NCBI RefSeq assembly: GCF_019175285.1
Contig: NC_056524.1
Location: 226,867,401-226,931,400 of the forward strand
Length of the DNA stretch: 64,000 nucleotides
Source: Sceloporus undulatus
Taxonomy: Eukaryota > Chordata > Lepidosauria > Squamata > Phrynosomatidae
Direction: 5' to 3'
Each line of letters starts with the position of its first letter. Positions within the stretch are counted from its first letter, which is position 1. Both the position numbers and the translations under genes were made by a program. This document shows, one piece after another, positions 31,930 to 44,834 of the stretch. The notes under the pieces were generated by a model. It was not told where the DNA came from. It did no database searches and worked only from the letters and a program-made list of their open reading frames with translations.

Positions 31930-34782
31930 CGTTTGAGCTGATACAGCTGGTATGTTCACTCTCTTTGTGCAAAGTACTGGTGGAGGCTAAACCTCAAAGG
32001 AGAAATTAACTCCCAAAGAATTCTCTGGAAACATTTTACTTTGTTTAGTGATTTCTGATTTGCTAACATTTTAACTAAATATTCAGGTTTCTCATGTATA
32101 TTCAATTTAGCTCCCATGAAAAGAGGCTTGCTAATGCTTTCAGGGCACCCATTAGAAGCATACATCAATCTGTGTTTTTCAACTATGAAGGTTGTTATTT
32201 CAGAGACTAGGGTGTGTGTGTGCATGCCATTTTTATCCTATAATCATAGAAACTCATTTTCCAGGTGTGTTTGCTGAATATTTTACTGACATTTGCAGCT
32301 CAAAAAGAGTAGGCATCTTATGGAAGTCAAATGATTTGTTATTCATTTTTGTTTCTTAAAAAAAAAACACAGTTAAAGCCATTTTAAATGCCTGTCAGTC
32401 AATCTCTTGGACTAAGGGGAACTCAAGATAGATGAAATTTTTAACCCATTGTTCTACCTGTATCTAAAATATCACTTTCTCTTTATTGCACTTCATGATG
32501 TTTCAGGTCATGTCTGGTATTGAAAAGAAAGACAGATGTTTCCATAGCTGTATGTGCCCCAGAAAACACCATCCAATGTACTCAAATGACTTATGGGATA
32601 TCATACTCCCACCCCACTACAAAGACATGGTGGAGGATGAAAGGGAGTGAAAACATAAAATGAAAAATAGGTTGGCCAATATAAAAAACCACACTTCCAC
32701 AGAATTAAAGGTACTAATGTACAACCCAGAAATGGCAGCAGTTAGCTATTTTCCAGGAGAGTCCCTTCAGAGAACAGTGGCAAAATGCTGTGCTGTTATG
32801 GCAAAGAATTTATGCTAAAAGTGTGATCAATGAGGGCTATGTGGCAAGGCAGTGTACTGGCATGACCAACCATTAGGACTAAATTTAAGACAAATACAGG
32901 GAATATAGGACTAGTTGGCAAGGTGATGTCCCAACATAGTGAAACAGCAAATCAGCATGGCAAACTAAATCCATGAGGGCACATGTAACCCTTGTATAGT
33001 GAAGCAATGAATGTGTAGCCTTATGTAGTTAAGCAAAGGATGTCATAAAGCAGGTGAAATCCAATCTATCTTTGCTGTTTGAGGTAAGCAACATACAGAA
33101 TAAAAAGTAGATCACTGAAAGGAATATGGAAAAAAAGGCAGGTATGCTTATTTTTACTGAACACAGACATTTCATTGATGGCAGAGAAGATCAAGCACAA
33201 TGGCCACCAGAATTCAATAATGAGAAGTCAGAGGAGGGGGTGGGAAGAAGAAAGCTGTCCACAGCCATGTTGGTGTAACTCCTATAAATTACTAGTTTGG
33301 TCCAATGAGTGTGGAATCCTAAGGAAGAGGCTATAGTTACTAGATGAGTTAAAGAATAGAAGGTAAGTGGGAGCTGGAGAAGATGTGTAGTTGATAGAGC
33401 TAAGAAGTAGGGCCTTTTTGTCTTGAGTAAGGTAGTTGCTGTTGGAAAGAAGAAAAGCAGCAATAGTATGATGACCAGTGATGGGTGAAGATCCAGGGGT
33501 GGAAGAGAAAGCAGGGATACTTGGTGTTATTTTTATGCATTTATGACTTACTAAACTTATTATGACTTACCAATCATTCAGTGTTTGCAAGGTTGGCATC
33601 ACCCCCGGCAATGGTGTCATCCCAAACCTTCGAGAACAACTGATCAATGTTTGGCAGAAGGAAAGTGTGTGTGAGTATTGTATGAATGTGTGAGTGAAAG
33701 AGCTCTTGATAATTAATGTTTGTGTTACTTTTGTGATTTAATAAATGTTACATGCATGGTGTTTAAAACCAAATTTGGTGTCTCAATGTCTTTGTCAGTC
33801 CTGCTCTGAATAAGTCCACAGAGAAAGAAATTTTCATCACACGCTCTCAGGATAAACAGGTTGCCCTTACAGACTTGAGCATAACAAACTTCTTTTCCAG
33901 TTCTCTTTACATTTTCTAGTCTATGTGTATTTTCTGTGATTTTTTGTAACTTGTTGCAAAATCCACTCCCCCCCCCATTTAATTATAGATGGCAAACTTG
34001 CAAATGTTCAAATCATTGAAAGTTAAACCTGCAATAGTTAAGATTCATCTATACTTACAATGCAGTTCAAAAACTGACCTGCAGAGTTAAAAAAAGTGTC
34101 TTAAGCTTGTGCCTGGCAACTGCCAGTTTTCAGGGTAGGAGGCAAAGCATTATACTTTTGAAAGTTTGCACACAGGAAAGAAAACCAATATATATAATAG
34201 GATTTTTGAAATCCCTTTAGGTTGATTTCGTACTGTCTTTCTCTCATGCTTTAGTCAATGCCTTGTATATCATTAGTGAAGTATTTCTCTTCCTTTTCTT
34301 CCAAAAAACCCTGAAGAAAGCTATGTAAATATTTATTGGCCATAACATGTTGGGCTAATAAAACCTTTCTTATATATAGCCTGAGACTCTTTCTGTTGTA
34401 TTGGTTATACTGAGTTTCACAAGAAAACAAAAGAAAAGAAAGCATGAAATGACATAATTGTGTAAAGCAATTGTCAGTTTTGTTGTTGTCATCCTAACCA
34501 ACCATGTAAATACAAAGGTTTCCCATGCTTTCAGGCAGAACAGTCTTTCTCAAGTCAGGATAAGAAAAGTGGAAAGAAGTGGAGGACCTCAAGTTTCCTC
34601 CTGTGGCAATGTACAGAAGAGACATGTTCAGTGTATTATTGACACAGACAGAAATGAAAACTTCCAGCTAGAGAGGTAATCCTGTATTAGAGAGGCCTTG
34701 AAGCTGCATTTTATTTCTGGATCATCTTTATCACCACTCCTTTTCCTGGGAAAATAATATATGAACAGGGAGAGAACTTCAC
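31930..34782. other. Intergenic, nothing recognised
   Basis: Mixed AT-rich sequence; no exon or RNA gene can be supported. There is no recognisable repeat of the families found elsewhere. Confidence 0.35.
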
Positions 34783-35030
34783 TTTGTTGTTGTTGTTGTT
34801 GTTATGTGCCTTCAAGTCATTTACAACTTATGGTGACCCTAAGGCAAACCTATCACAGGGTTTTCTTGGCAGGTTTCTTTAGAGATTTGTTATTGCCATC
34901 CTCTGAAGTTGAGAGAATGTGACTTACCCAGGGATAACCAGTAGCTTTCATGGCTGAATGGGAACTGAACTATGTTCTCCAGTGTCATAGACCAATGATC
35001 AAACCACTCCATTGGCTCTCCCTTTTGTTA
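34783..35030 (-). mobile_element. tRNA-derived SINE (Sauria-type), near complete
   Basis: The plus strand begins with (TTG)n, then TGTGCCTTCAAGTCATTTAC and AACTTATGGTGACCCTAAGG, GGGTTTTCTTGGCAGGTTTC, and ends with GATCAAACCACTCCATTGGC (reverse of the tRNA-like head). Tail-to-head order shows minus orientation. Confidence 0.8.
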
Positions 35031-36784
35031 AAAGTCCCATTTTCTGGGTATTACACTTCCTTACAAAATGAGGTAGAAGGCAACTGAAGAAAAACAGCAG
35101 GCTTAGTATTAATAGTCAATAATATTAATTATCGGTATTCAGTAGTAATACTCCATATTCAAGTTAGTTGGCAATTAACAGCAAAAATATTAATGCTGAT
35201 TTAGGGTAGACAAAAGTAGATTAAGGTCTGAATTATAAAATCTGGTAAAACCAAAGAATGAAGTGATGGGAATGGGCTACAAATGATGAGATGATAAATA
35301 CAGTACTAGCCATTGGCTGAAGAAATTAAATGCAGCCAAAGACATTTTACTCCAAATTGCTGTCCTAGGTTGAAAGTAGTAGCCCTAAGGCAATACTATG
35401 GGATTAACTGGTAAAGATCCTGTTTAACCTTCATGCCTCATTTTTATTTCCTCAAGTAAAAAACAGGGCTTCTGAGAATAGCATGCTTGATGGCGTTTAT
35501 GCAAGTTGTTCATAAAGCCTTTAACGGCCAATTTTAGGATGGACTATGACAGGACTATAAAATATAACAAAATGGAAATGGCTAAATAAGTGTCAGAAAG
35601 CCTTATATACTCCCTTGGGAGCTTTCATCACCTTTGCCCCTTCCCTACAGTATCTTTATTGATGGCTGAAAGAATGGTATAGCTAATGATATAAAAAGAG
35701 ATACTGAAATTCTCACAAAAAGGAGAATGCAAGTACAGTTGTTTCTCCTTCACAGTCTCATTTACAATTAGCCATGGATGGTGCTGTTTTGCACATTACA
35801 TGTAAGAAAGTCAGGCTTCTCACCATAGCTCGTCTCAGGTCTCTGGCACATGGACATGAATGTTACATTCTATGGTAAGTATACATTTGTCACATAGAAT
35901 TTCAGTTTCTTTAGGTAGCATGTCCACAATTCAGTTCAGATCTCCTACTAGAATTAGACATCCTATATGGTTGCTGACCATGCTGGCTGGGATATTCTGG
36001 AAACTAGTTTATTAAACAAACAAAAACTTTCTCAGTTCCAGTAAGATGTGTCAAGAATCTGCTGTTCATTGGTCATGTGTATAATCTGAACCCTGTTCTT
36101 CTGTCTTCACACATTACAATGGATGCCATGTAAAGTAGATTGGCTGTTTATTTAATTAATATCTATTAATATTTCTTTCAATACCAGGCATAAGCCAGAA
36201 ACAAGAGAATCTTCCTTGGCACCATGATTTCAGCTACCTTCAGTGCTCCAGGTTATTTTCTCCTGCAGAGCAATTACTGGTTCATTTCCAGCCAACAGTG
36301 CACAGTATACAGTATACAGAGTTTTGTGTAGTTAGTGTTTGTATACAGAGATTTGTGTAGTTGGTATTGGACAACACAAAGACATTATTACAACTTGCTT
36401 CTGCCCTCCACTTCCACAATCAGACTAACTTATGAAAGAACCTGTGTGCACAGGTTCTTTCTGGACTGTGGAAAAGACAGGACTACTGGTCCTAAGGACA
36501 TATCTTATGAACATGGTGACACATGTGTCATCTCTGGCACACAGAGTCCTCTATGCTGGCACACACACCAGCTACTCCTCTTCCTCTGCTGTCCTGGGGA
36601 GACAGTTAAAGGGACAGGAAGGCAGGGGAAGAAAAAGAACCGGCTCACACCTGTACCTCCTTTCCCCCCCCACCCCATGACTTTAACTGGCTCCCAGAGC
36701 TAGTTCAAGGCATGGGAGGGCAGTGGAAAGAGTGGAGAGGAGTTTGCCCTTGCCATTCCTTGAATCTGAGAAAGCGTAATTTTT
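35031..36784. other. Intergenic, nothing recognised
   Basis: No supported gene or repeat, apart from a short imperfect tandem repeat of about 29 bp near 36312-36370 (TATACAGAGTTTTGTGTAGT, TATACAGAGATTTGTGTAGT). Confidence 0.35.
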
Positions 36785-36975
36785 GTGTGGAGTTTTTGAC
36801 TTATGGTGACCCTAAGGTGAAACTATCATGGAGTTTTCCTGGCAAATTTCATTGGGGAGGGGGCGTTGCTATTGCTAGCCTGAGGCTGAGAGAGTGTGCC
36901 GTGTGTGTGTGCCTTCAAGTCGTTCCTGGTGACCCTCAGATGAAACTGTCATGGGACAAGCATTGACAGAAAGGT
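36785..36975 (-). mobile_element. SINE tail fragments, duplicated
   Basis: Two copies of the reverse SINE tail lie in succession: TTGACTTATGGTGACCCTAA with GAGTTTTCCTGGCAAATTTC, then TGTGCCTTCAAGTCGTTCC with GTGACCCTCAGATGAAACTG. Confidence 0.6.
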
Positions 36976-37299
36976 GTTTTGAAGAAATTTTTCAGGATTC
37001 TCCCACCCCAATTTCATGTCATTATCTTATCAATCTCTGCCCAACACACATAGGAATTAAACAACAAAAAGCTATGCAAGAAATTATTTTTAAGCACTGC
37101 AAGGAACAATGACAATGAATGCTTTCCCAAACACTCTTACTGGTGGGCAATTACAGTAGGTCCTGGGACTAGTTTTCATCCCCAGCCATGTGGACTGACA
37201 TAATGCAAAACAAACAAGCAAACAAAAATAGAACAAAAACAAAACTTGGCAGTGTAGACATGTGGGAGCTTCAGCCAAATTAAAATGTGAACAACTTCT

Positions 37300-37500
37300 C
37301 TCTTATCATTCCACTTTATCTGCCACAGTTCCAGTCTATGGCATCTTGGGAATATGTAGTCTAACTGTGGCATTTAAAATTTCCAGCTAGAGAGCTCTAG
37401 TGCTTCATGATACAACAAATCCCAGGATTCCATATGATCCATGCCTGTTAAAGTATAATGATAATATGATAGAATGAGAATTGTGTAGTATGAAAGGGCC
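37300..37500. mobile_element. Palindromic MITE, family A variant, degenerate
   Basis: GTCTATGGCATCTTGGGAAT and AGAGAGCTCTAGTGCTTCAT, then CAAATCCCAGGATTCCATA and GTAGTATGAAAGGGCCCC. Arms similar to 29262-29492. Confidence 0.5.
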
Positions 37501-38361
37501 CCAAAGGAGAGGCAGTTCATTCTTTTTGACCAGAAAAAGAGCAGTTCATGGAATTTGGTGAGATTAAAGGCAGTAAAAATAGACTTGGTGAGTTGCACAC
37601 ACACCTAAGGCTGCATTTACCCATGTGGTAAAACAACTAGACAACTATTAAAAAAATAACTTTCTCAGCTCTGGTTTGTACCCTTGACCTAAAACAGAAT
37701 CTTGTCTATCTGCCTTCTTCTTTAATCCTATATGCTTTTACCTGGGATTTAATTCCATTTAATCTTAATAGGACCTACTACTGTTTATTTATTTAATTTT
37801 TATCCTGCCTTTCTCTCAAAAGGTGACCCAAGGTGACATGCAACACAATACAGTTAAAACCATCTATAATACAAAAGTTTTAAAAATGAAATAACCAATC
37901 CGGTTACAAACACTAATTTAAACATAGCAATAAGGATAAAGGTACTGTACCCACATCCCCATTAAAATATCCTTCTCATACCCTCCAACTATCCTCATTT
38001 GACAGGGATAGTCCAGTTAATCCCTGTCATCCCATTTTTTTCAGCCACTTTTAAAATGTCCCATTCTCTCTTTCCTCCTCTTGCTTTCCCTGTTCATCAC
38101 CAGTTAATTTCCATTACTGCAGACTGATGTCATATTACAAAAGCAGCTTGTACTCATTTAAACTGAACAAGGGGAAGGGAAGAAGGGGGAGGAACCTTGC
38201 CCTTGCAAGTAGGCTTAGATAAAAGCATACTTCTGCAGCCTCTCCTAGCTGGTCTATGCTTGCTCAATAATAAGCTTTGCAATCTTGACCATGCTCAGAC
38301 TTTGCTTGGGCAAACATGGCTTGGTTTTTATCAGTGAAAAAATAGGTTTTGGGATCACATC

Positions 38362-39903
38362 TGGGCATAATAATTATCGGCCAAAGTCGCTGCTGCCATT
38401 TTTGGGAAAGGTGATCGAGAGGGCGGTTGCAATCCAACTTCAGGCGGTCTTGGATGAAACGGATTATCTGGACCCATTTCAAACTGGCTTTCGGGCGGGT
38501 TACGGGGTTGAGACGGCCATGGTCGCCTTAGTCGATGATCTCCGTCTGGGCATCGACAGGGGAAGCGTGTCCCTGTTGGTGCTCTTGGACATCTCAGCGG
38601 CTTTCGATACCATAGACCATGGTATCCTTCTGGGGCGCCTGGCAGAGGTGGGAATCGGGGGCACTGCGCTCCAGTGGTTCCGGTCCTACCTCTCTGGGAG
38701 GTCCCAGATGGTGCAGCTGGGAGACGTGTGCTCCGACGAGCGGGCCCTTAAAACTGGGGTCCCTCAAGGAGCCATTCTGTCTCCCATGCTATTTAACATT
38801 TACATGAAACCGCTGGGAGAGATCATCCGGAGACATGGGGCGCGGGGTTATCAGTACGCTGATGACACCCAAATCATTTTCTCTATGTCTCCGACTGATG
38901 CAGTGACTGGGGATGGCGTCTCTCCTCTCGTGACCTGTCTGGAGTCAGTAATGGGCTGGATGAGGGAGAACCGACTCAAGTTGAATCCAGAGAAAACGGA
39001 GGTACTCGTGATAGGTTCCCCTGGTCCAGGAATGGCGGTGGTTCCACCTGTCCTGAACGGGGTCACGCTCCCTGTGAAGGACTCCGTGCGCAGTCTGGGG
39101 GTGCTTCTTGACTCGTCGCTTCACCTGACTGCTCAGGTGAACGCGACGGTCAAGAGCACCTGCCATCAGCTTCGGCTTATTCGCCAGCTGCGCCCATACT
39201 TGGCCCAGAGGGACCTTGAAACTGTTGTACATGCTCTGGTAACCTCGAGATTGGATTTCTGCAATGTACTCTACATGGGGCAACCCTTATACCAAACCCG
39301 GAAGCTACAGATGGTGCAAAATATGGCAGCCAGGCTGGTCACTGGAGTTTCTAGGGCCAGCCATATAACACCAGTATTGAAAGATCTTCACTGGCTGCCT
39401 ATCCGCTTCCGGGCCCAATATAAGGTGTTGGTGATCACCTATAAAGCCCTAAATGGCTTGGGCCCAGGATACCTGAAGGACCGCCTCTCCCCACATATTC
39501 CGTCCCGCACCCTCAGAACATCCGGGCAGCAACTACTAAAGGTGCCAGGGGCCAGACTCTCTTCCGTCACTAGGCGGACTTTCTCCATCGCTGCCCCGGC
39601 CCTTTGGAACACGCTGCCCGCTGAGCTCCGCTCGACTACCTCCCTGGCCCAATTTAAGAAGGACCTGAAGACCTACTTATTCCAGCAAGCATTTCCCCCA
39701 TAAAAATTCCTAAGGGCCTCCCTCCTCCTCCGTGGCCATGAGGATGGGCTAATGGGGTTTTAGCTGTTCTGTTTTTATTGTATAATTGTATGGCGTGATT
39801 TTGCTTTTAATCTATTGAATGTATATGTATCATGTATGTAAACCGCCCTGATCTAAGGAAGGCGCGGTATATAAATAAAACTTTTATTATTTTATTATTA
39901 TTA
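38362..39903 (+). mobile_element. L2-clade LINE, 5'-truncated, RT frame open
   Basis: One frame stays open from the start of homology (NNYRPKSLLPFLGKVIERAV) to the stop after 39703. RT motifs in order: LLVLLDISAAFDTIDHG, KTGVPQGAILSPMLFNIYM, and YQYADDTQ with intact YADD near 38855. The thumb and C-terminal region follow, including TSRLDFCNVLYMG, LHWLPIRFRAQYKVLVITY and FSIAAPALWNTLPAEL. The endonuclease and any ORF1 are missing. The 3' end has GTAAACCGCCCTGATC, AAGGCGCGGTATATAAATAA and a TTATTA tail. The Met at 38285 precedes the LINE homology and is fortuitous. Lack of stops over about 445 codons suggests a relatively recent insertion. Confidence 0.93.
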
Positions 39904-40696
39904 ATGATACATGAATCCCCAGCATTTATGAAATCATAAATACGACTTACAATCTTGTAACTACTGAACAGGATGCCACCTTCTGTCTTTAAAAAACAAA
40001 CACTTTCACGATAGAACTAGTTTCATTTTGTCTTCTTTTTTTGACAGTGGTGTGTGTGCATGTGTATTCTGTAGGTTCCTGTTTTCTCTTGTCATTACCT
40101 TGGAATTAATAATAATAATAATTTTGAAAAACATCTACCATCATCCCAATGATTTGCCAGTCTCATCCAGACTCCCATGCACTAGAGTGTTGGCTAAATA
40201 TATGAAACTCCTATATGCTGAATTAGTCTGCCAGCATCCCTCTAACCCAGTACTCAGACCACTCAGGTAGGGGTCTTCTCATCAGCAGTCCTATCAAGTC
40301 TAAGGATTTGAATTTGTGACCTGCTGCAAGCAAAGCCTTCTTGCTGATAGGGTATGGTTTCCTGGCATCACAGGACTCTTTTGCAGCCATGATTTTTTCT
40401 TACATCCTCACTCTTGTGTGTGGGTTTCCTAGAGTAATCAGTCACCCTGCCACACAAGATCTAATTATAGCAGGGAGGAAGTTGGGGAAAATAATTGATA
40501 AAATCTTTGCCGCTCTCAAAATGCATGTCTGGTTAATTTTCCTTTAATCTCATTTTCACAAAATGATTCCACCTCATCTTCCAATCTCTGCATCTGCATA
40601 ACAAGTGTAATCAAGAGGACCAAAATTAAAACATCCCTACTGCTACTCTTTCAATCACTCACAAATTAAAACTGATAAGAACCTCTTCTAATGTGC

Positions 40697-40717
40697 GGGG
40701 GGGGGGGGGGGGGGGGG
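40697..40717. repeat. G21 homopolymer
   Basis: Twenty-one consecutive G on the plus strand; the true length is likely uncertain in the assembly. Confidence 0.9.
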
Positions 40718-40974
40718 AAGAGCCGCAAGGAAGAGGACTAAACCCTGCATTAAAAACTTAAGTGCATCTGTCCTAACTATTAATCTCTCCATATTACAGC
40801 TAAATGTGAACTTGCCAATTCAAGCAGAAACGAAATACTATAATTAAAGAGATTCCTGTCTTCGTTTGCATCACAGCAATATGTCTCAAACTTTTTGAAC
40901 TTAGCCCTTCTTCAAAACTTCCTTTGCCTTGTACTCACCTTGACTGATAAACCATAACCTATCTCAGGTCTGCT

Positions 40975-42275
40975 TCCAGAAAATGGCATTGGGAGATTCT
41001 AGTTCAGCCCCTTGGCTATTAAGCTGTAGGGTACCATGTTTCCATCTAAACTTAATGCTGTTTAATATCTAGCAACTAAGTGAGATTGCTAGAAGGTTTA
41101 GATCTGGATGCCATCAATATGCTGTTGATGCTCAGCTTTAATTCTCCTTGTTGTTGGAAGCAGCTGGGGCTGTGCAAATGCTGGAATAATTCCCAGATGC
41201 CATAATGGTTTGGATAAGGTTTGGTAAACAGAAACTCAGTCCTGGAACTGGATAAATTACCTGTCTGGACAGATTTGCTTTCTCCCTGAAACACCAGGTG
41301 TATAGTTTGGGTGTACTCCTGAATTCATCTGTCATTCAGGGTGTTGTGGCTCAGAGCAGTATGGCCTTTCTTGGACAGGAATAATCTGGCCATAATAATT
41401 CATGTGCTAATAATTTCCTGATTAGATTACAACCATATGCCACATGTGGGACTGCCCATGAAGATGATTTAGGATGCACCTACACTTTAACTGCCATGGC
41501 TCCATCCTACAGAATCCTGGGATTTGTAGTTTTGTGAAGCACCAATGCTCTGGCAGAAAAGTCTAAAGACCTTGTAAAACTACAAATCCCAGAATTTCAC
41601 AGGGTAAAGCTACAGCATTTAAAGTGGTGCAAATGGTATGCCACCAAAAGCAATCACACCGGCCCCCTTCTGGGTTTCTGGGATGAATTAAAGGCACTGG
41701 TGATGGCATTTATGGCCTGGAACATCTCTCTCTATATACATCTGTCTGAGGACTAAGGTCCGAGTAAACCACCTCTGTGTCCCACCACTGGGAACAATAT
41801 ACTCTGTGAAGATATGAAAGGGGGTCTATGTTGCTGTGGCACTTTAGCTGTGAAAAGCTCTCGTCTTGGGATCCCAAAGGTGAATTTTCTAGCTTCATTC
41901 CAGTGGTAAAATTTAAAAGTGCAAAGTAATTTGGGGTCTAATTTGTCCAAATCTACATAGGTACATGTTTTAAAACTATTTTAATTTGTTATGCTGTTTA
42001 ATATGCTTGTAGATGGTTTAAACTATTTGTTACTGCTTTGAAACTCCCTCCCTAAAGAAGCCAGGTTGGCCCCATCCTTGATCTCCTTTTAATGGTAGGG
42101 CAGGTAAAAACATTTTTGTGCCAGTTTTACTAACTGATGAGGGTTGGGCTTTTAAACATTGTGTAATTCAAATTTTAGTTTGTATATAGTTTTTAAATAC
42201 ATGGGACTATAAATGCACAACTATGGTAAATAGAAATATTTGTATATTGAATAAATAAATTGTCATGGTGACAAG
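40975..42275 (+). mobile_element. Decayed CR1/L2-clade LINE with a MITE inside
   Basis: Degenerate text of an LINE RT-to-3' end is visible: TAGGGTACCATGTTTCCATC (before the palm), TGCTGTTTAATATCTAGC, GATGCCATCAATATGCTGTT (YADD region, broken), then AACAGAAACTCAGTCCTGG, GGTGTACTCCTGAATTCATC and GGACTGCCCATGAAGATGA. After a MITE at 41465-41645 come TTTATGGCCTGG and GTGTCCCACCACTGG, and the 3' part GGTTGGCCCCATCCTTGATC. No frame survives; much older than 38362-39903. Confidence 0.6.
41465..41645. mobile_element. Palindromic MITE, family A variant
   Basis: GGATGCACCTACACTTTAAC, ATCCTGGGATTTGTAGTTTT on the left and ACTACAAATCCCAGAATTTC, ATTTAAAGTGGTGCAAATGG on the right. Inserted in the decayed LINE. 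Confidence 0.65.
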
Positions 42276-44606
42276 GGAGACAGGTGAGATATTAAATAAA
42301 TAAATACACATGTTTTAACATAGTTATTATCAAATGGTTGTTTTCAGATAAAGTGTCCTCAGTCCTACCAGTCTCAAAAGACATTATTCAGCTACTCTAT
42401 CTTTTTATACATTTATTTCTTTGGTTGTAGTATTACAAAAGAAATGGAAAACATCTGGAAATTGAAAGAGGACATCACACAATAACCCATTAAATTTTAT
42501 ATTTCAGGCAAATTTTATATTTTAATCCCACTCCATGCAATAAATCCATAACCTTACCTAATGGGCTCCATTCAGTTCCCTTACCAACGTGTACCAGGAA
42601 TCAAATGGCTGGCTGTTGATGATGATGATGATGATGATGCTTCATAAGGGTTAAAAAGGCTTTTAACAATACAATAAACAAGGATTTACCAACAGGTGTA
42701 AATCAAACAAAATAATATCCTATAAATAATAATTTAAAAATGTATTTTTTGTACTTTTAAAAAATAATCAGTGTGCGTAACAACAGCACCCACACAAAAA
42801 CATTTAGACGCAAAATAATAATACATTACAATGCAATCATAGTTGCGGATTCTAGCAGAGAGGGGCGCTGAAAACAATGTACATAACTGTAATGCTGAAG
42901 TCAATGAGACAGAGTCCTTTACTTTGTAAAATATTAATTGCGTAATGGACTGCCTTTTTTACAGTTGTTTTTTTGCATGATGAACATGTGAAAAGCTTTA
43001 TGAATGGCATGTTCACCTTTTAGGCAGAAATTACATGGTACTTAAAAGTAATTCTTGAAATAGTTGCACCTTTTGGTTTCATGTGGAGCTGCACACATTG
43101 GGAAAATCACGTATTAAGCCTGAGTTACAATTTTAATAGCCAGGCAGCCAGACAACTAAAGGTTTTTTTAATATACTTCACTGTCAAGTATTCAGGTAAA
43201 AAAAAACATTGTGATTGTGAGTACAGCAAATGCTTCAAAAGAGTAAAGGGCACCATCAATAATTTTTCATATCACTTTTTGTTGTTTTATTTTTTTATTT
43301 AGCCCTTTCACCCAAGTGTGCTTCTGGGTACATGACACAAGTGAATCTGAAAATGAAAAGCTGAGTAAAGGAGAGACCAAGGAGTGTAGTCTAATTGCAG
43401 CCCCCCCCAAATATTTCTAAAATTTATTTCTCCCAGGATCACGTGAGTATGGAAGTCTATTTTTTTTCCTCCAGAATCACTTTGATATTTAAGCCAATTA
43501 AGGTCATGAAAAAAGAATCACAGTCCTGAATGTGTACATTTTGGGAGACTCTTCTAGATGAAGCCTTTTGTGTTTGTGTATTCCCCTTCCCTATTTATTT
43601 TCCCTTGGAAATTCCTATTTTTAAATTGTTCCTTTTCTTAAATGGACAGTGGACCTTTTACAGTACCATTTGTGGGAAATGGATAGAGATGGGGGAGAAT
43701 TTTATGTCAATTCCTTTTTTATAAGAATGCATCAAAATGGACTACTGTCTTCATAGTCAGTATGGAAAGAAATTGATTTCTTTTAAAACTCAAATTAAAT
43801 GTGGGGGAATTCAATCTGAATGCTGGAGAAACCAAATGGACAGGTTCATCCACCTAGGGGTTGAGTCTGTAACTTTTAAAAGTGTAGGAGGTTGTCTGCA
43901 CCAGCCAGAAGGCTCAGCTGCCTCCCTGCCTAAACCTTGGGGGCATAACGCTGGTGAAACTACATCCATATATTAAAACGGAAAAGAAAAGAAAAAGAAA
44001 GCAAAAAGAAAAAGGAAAAAAACTGATACAGCACACACACACACACCACCAGTGTTAAACATACATTTTGTAAAAACAAAAAAGCTCTTAAACTTCCAAC
44101 CCATATAATTTACAGTTGATTACATCTTTCATTGTTTTCATCCTTCACTACATCAACACCTAACCATTATACTCAAGCACTATAGCAGGGCAAGCAGTAT
44201 TTCAAGATGATAAACTTTGATTTTTGTGAATGAGTAGCATTAAATCCTGGCCACTTGTGGCCATCCCAAATGAGGACATGGCAGAATGGTTCATGGTGAA
44301 GATGTTCAAATGTCTGCTGTCTTTGTGAAATAGCAGCACACAAAAAAACAGGAGTGAGGGGAAAAAGTCAGGTGAGTGCATGTGCTTGGGCCCAGTGTGC
44401 CATTTGGAACAAGTTAGGGAGTACAGTTCCTCTCCCACCATACATTCTTCTTCTTGCTATATGTACCATCATAGCCCAGGGGCATAGGGACCTCCCTATG
44501 GTCCTGTCATGACCTTTTCACATCTCCCAAGAGGTTCATATGGTCTGGAAAAATCACTTATCATGTGTGCCGTAGATAGGAATGTGAGCCCAATGAGGAT
44601 GGTAGC
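42276..44606. other. AT-rich intergenic DNA with minor simple repeats
   Basis: Contains (GAT)n at 42618-42639 and a short (CA)n at about 44031-44046. No exon or named element was recognised. Confidence 0.35.
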
Positions 44607-44834
44607 AAGTTGTCACGTGCTTTCAAGTCATGTCCAACTTATCACATGCCAAGAAAACCCTTTGATAGGGTCACCTTAAGGTCACTCCCTTAAGATGACC
44701 CTATCAAAGGGTTTTCTTGGCATGATTTGTTGAGAGTGAGTTTTCCTTTGCCTTCCTCTGAGGCTGAGAGAGGCTGATTTGCCCTGGGCCACCTAGTGGG
44801 CTTGCATAGCTGAGTGGAGATTCCAGAGTCATAG
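44607..44834 (-). mobile_element. tRNA-derived SINE with internal fold-back
   Basis: Reverse SINE tail GTGCTTTCAAGTCATGTCC, then a 36-bp inverted duplication (44645-44724), then the reverse body GGGTTTTCTTGGCATGATTT and TGGGCCACCTAGTGGGC. The tRNA-like head continues at 45160-45205 (GTCTAATGCTCAAACCACTA), separated by a family D MITE. Confidence 0.75.
44645..44724. repeat. Near-perfect 36-bp hairpin inside the SINE
   Basis: The left arm starts CATGCCAAGAAAACCCTTTG and ends CACCTTAAG; the right arm starts CTTAAGATGACC and ends GGGTTTTCTTGGCATG. One mismatch in 36 pairs, 8-bp loop at 44681-44688. Confidence 0.92.

Noticed and set aside
35747-35806. Possible small exon between a pyrimidine-CAG acceptor and a GTAAG donor
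   Set aside because: Isolated, under 50 bp, and encodes nothing recognisable; such signals occur by chance in 64 kb.
25123-37300. Endogenous retrovirus or LTR element
   Set aside because: No LTR pair, primer-binding site or gag/pol/env-like frame was seen anywhere in the window.
38285-38361. N-terminal part of the 472-codon frame at 38285-39703 as LINE protein
   Set aside because: LINE homology starts only at about 38366; the upstream codons are unrelated flanking sequence that happens to be open.
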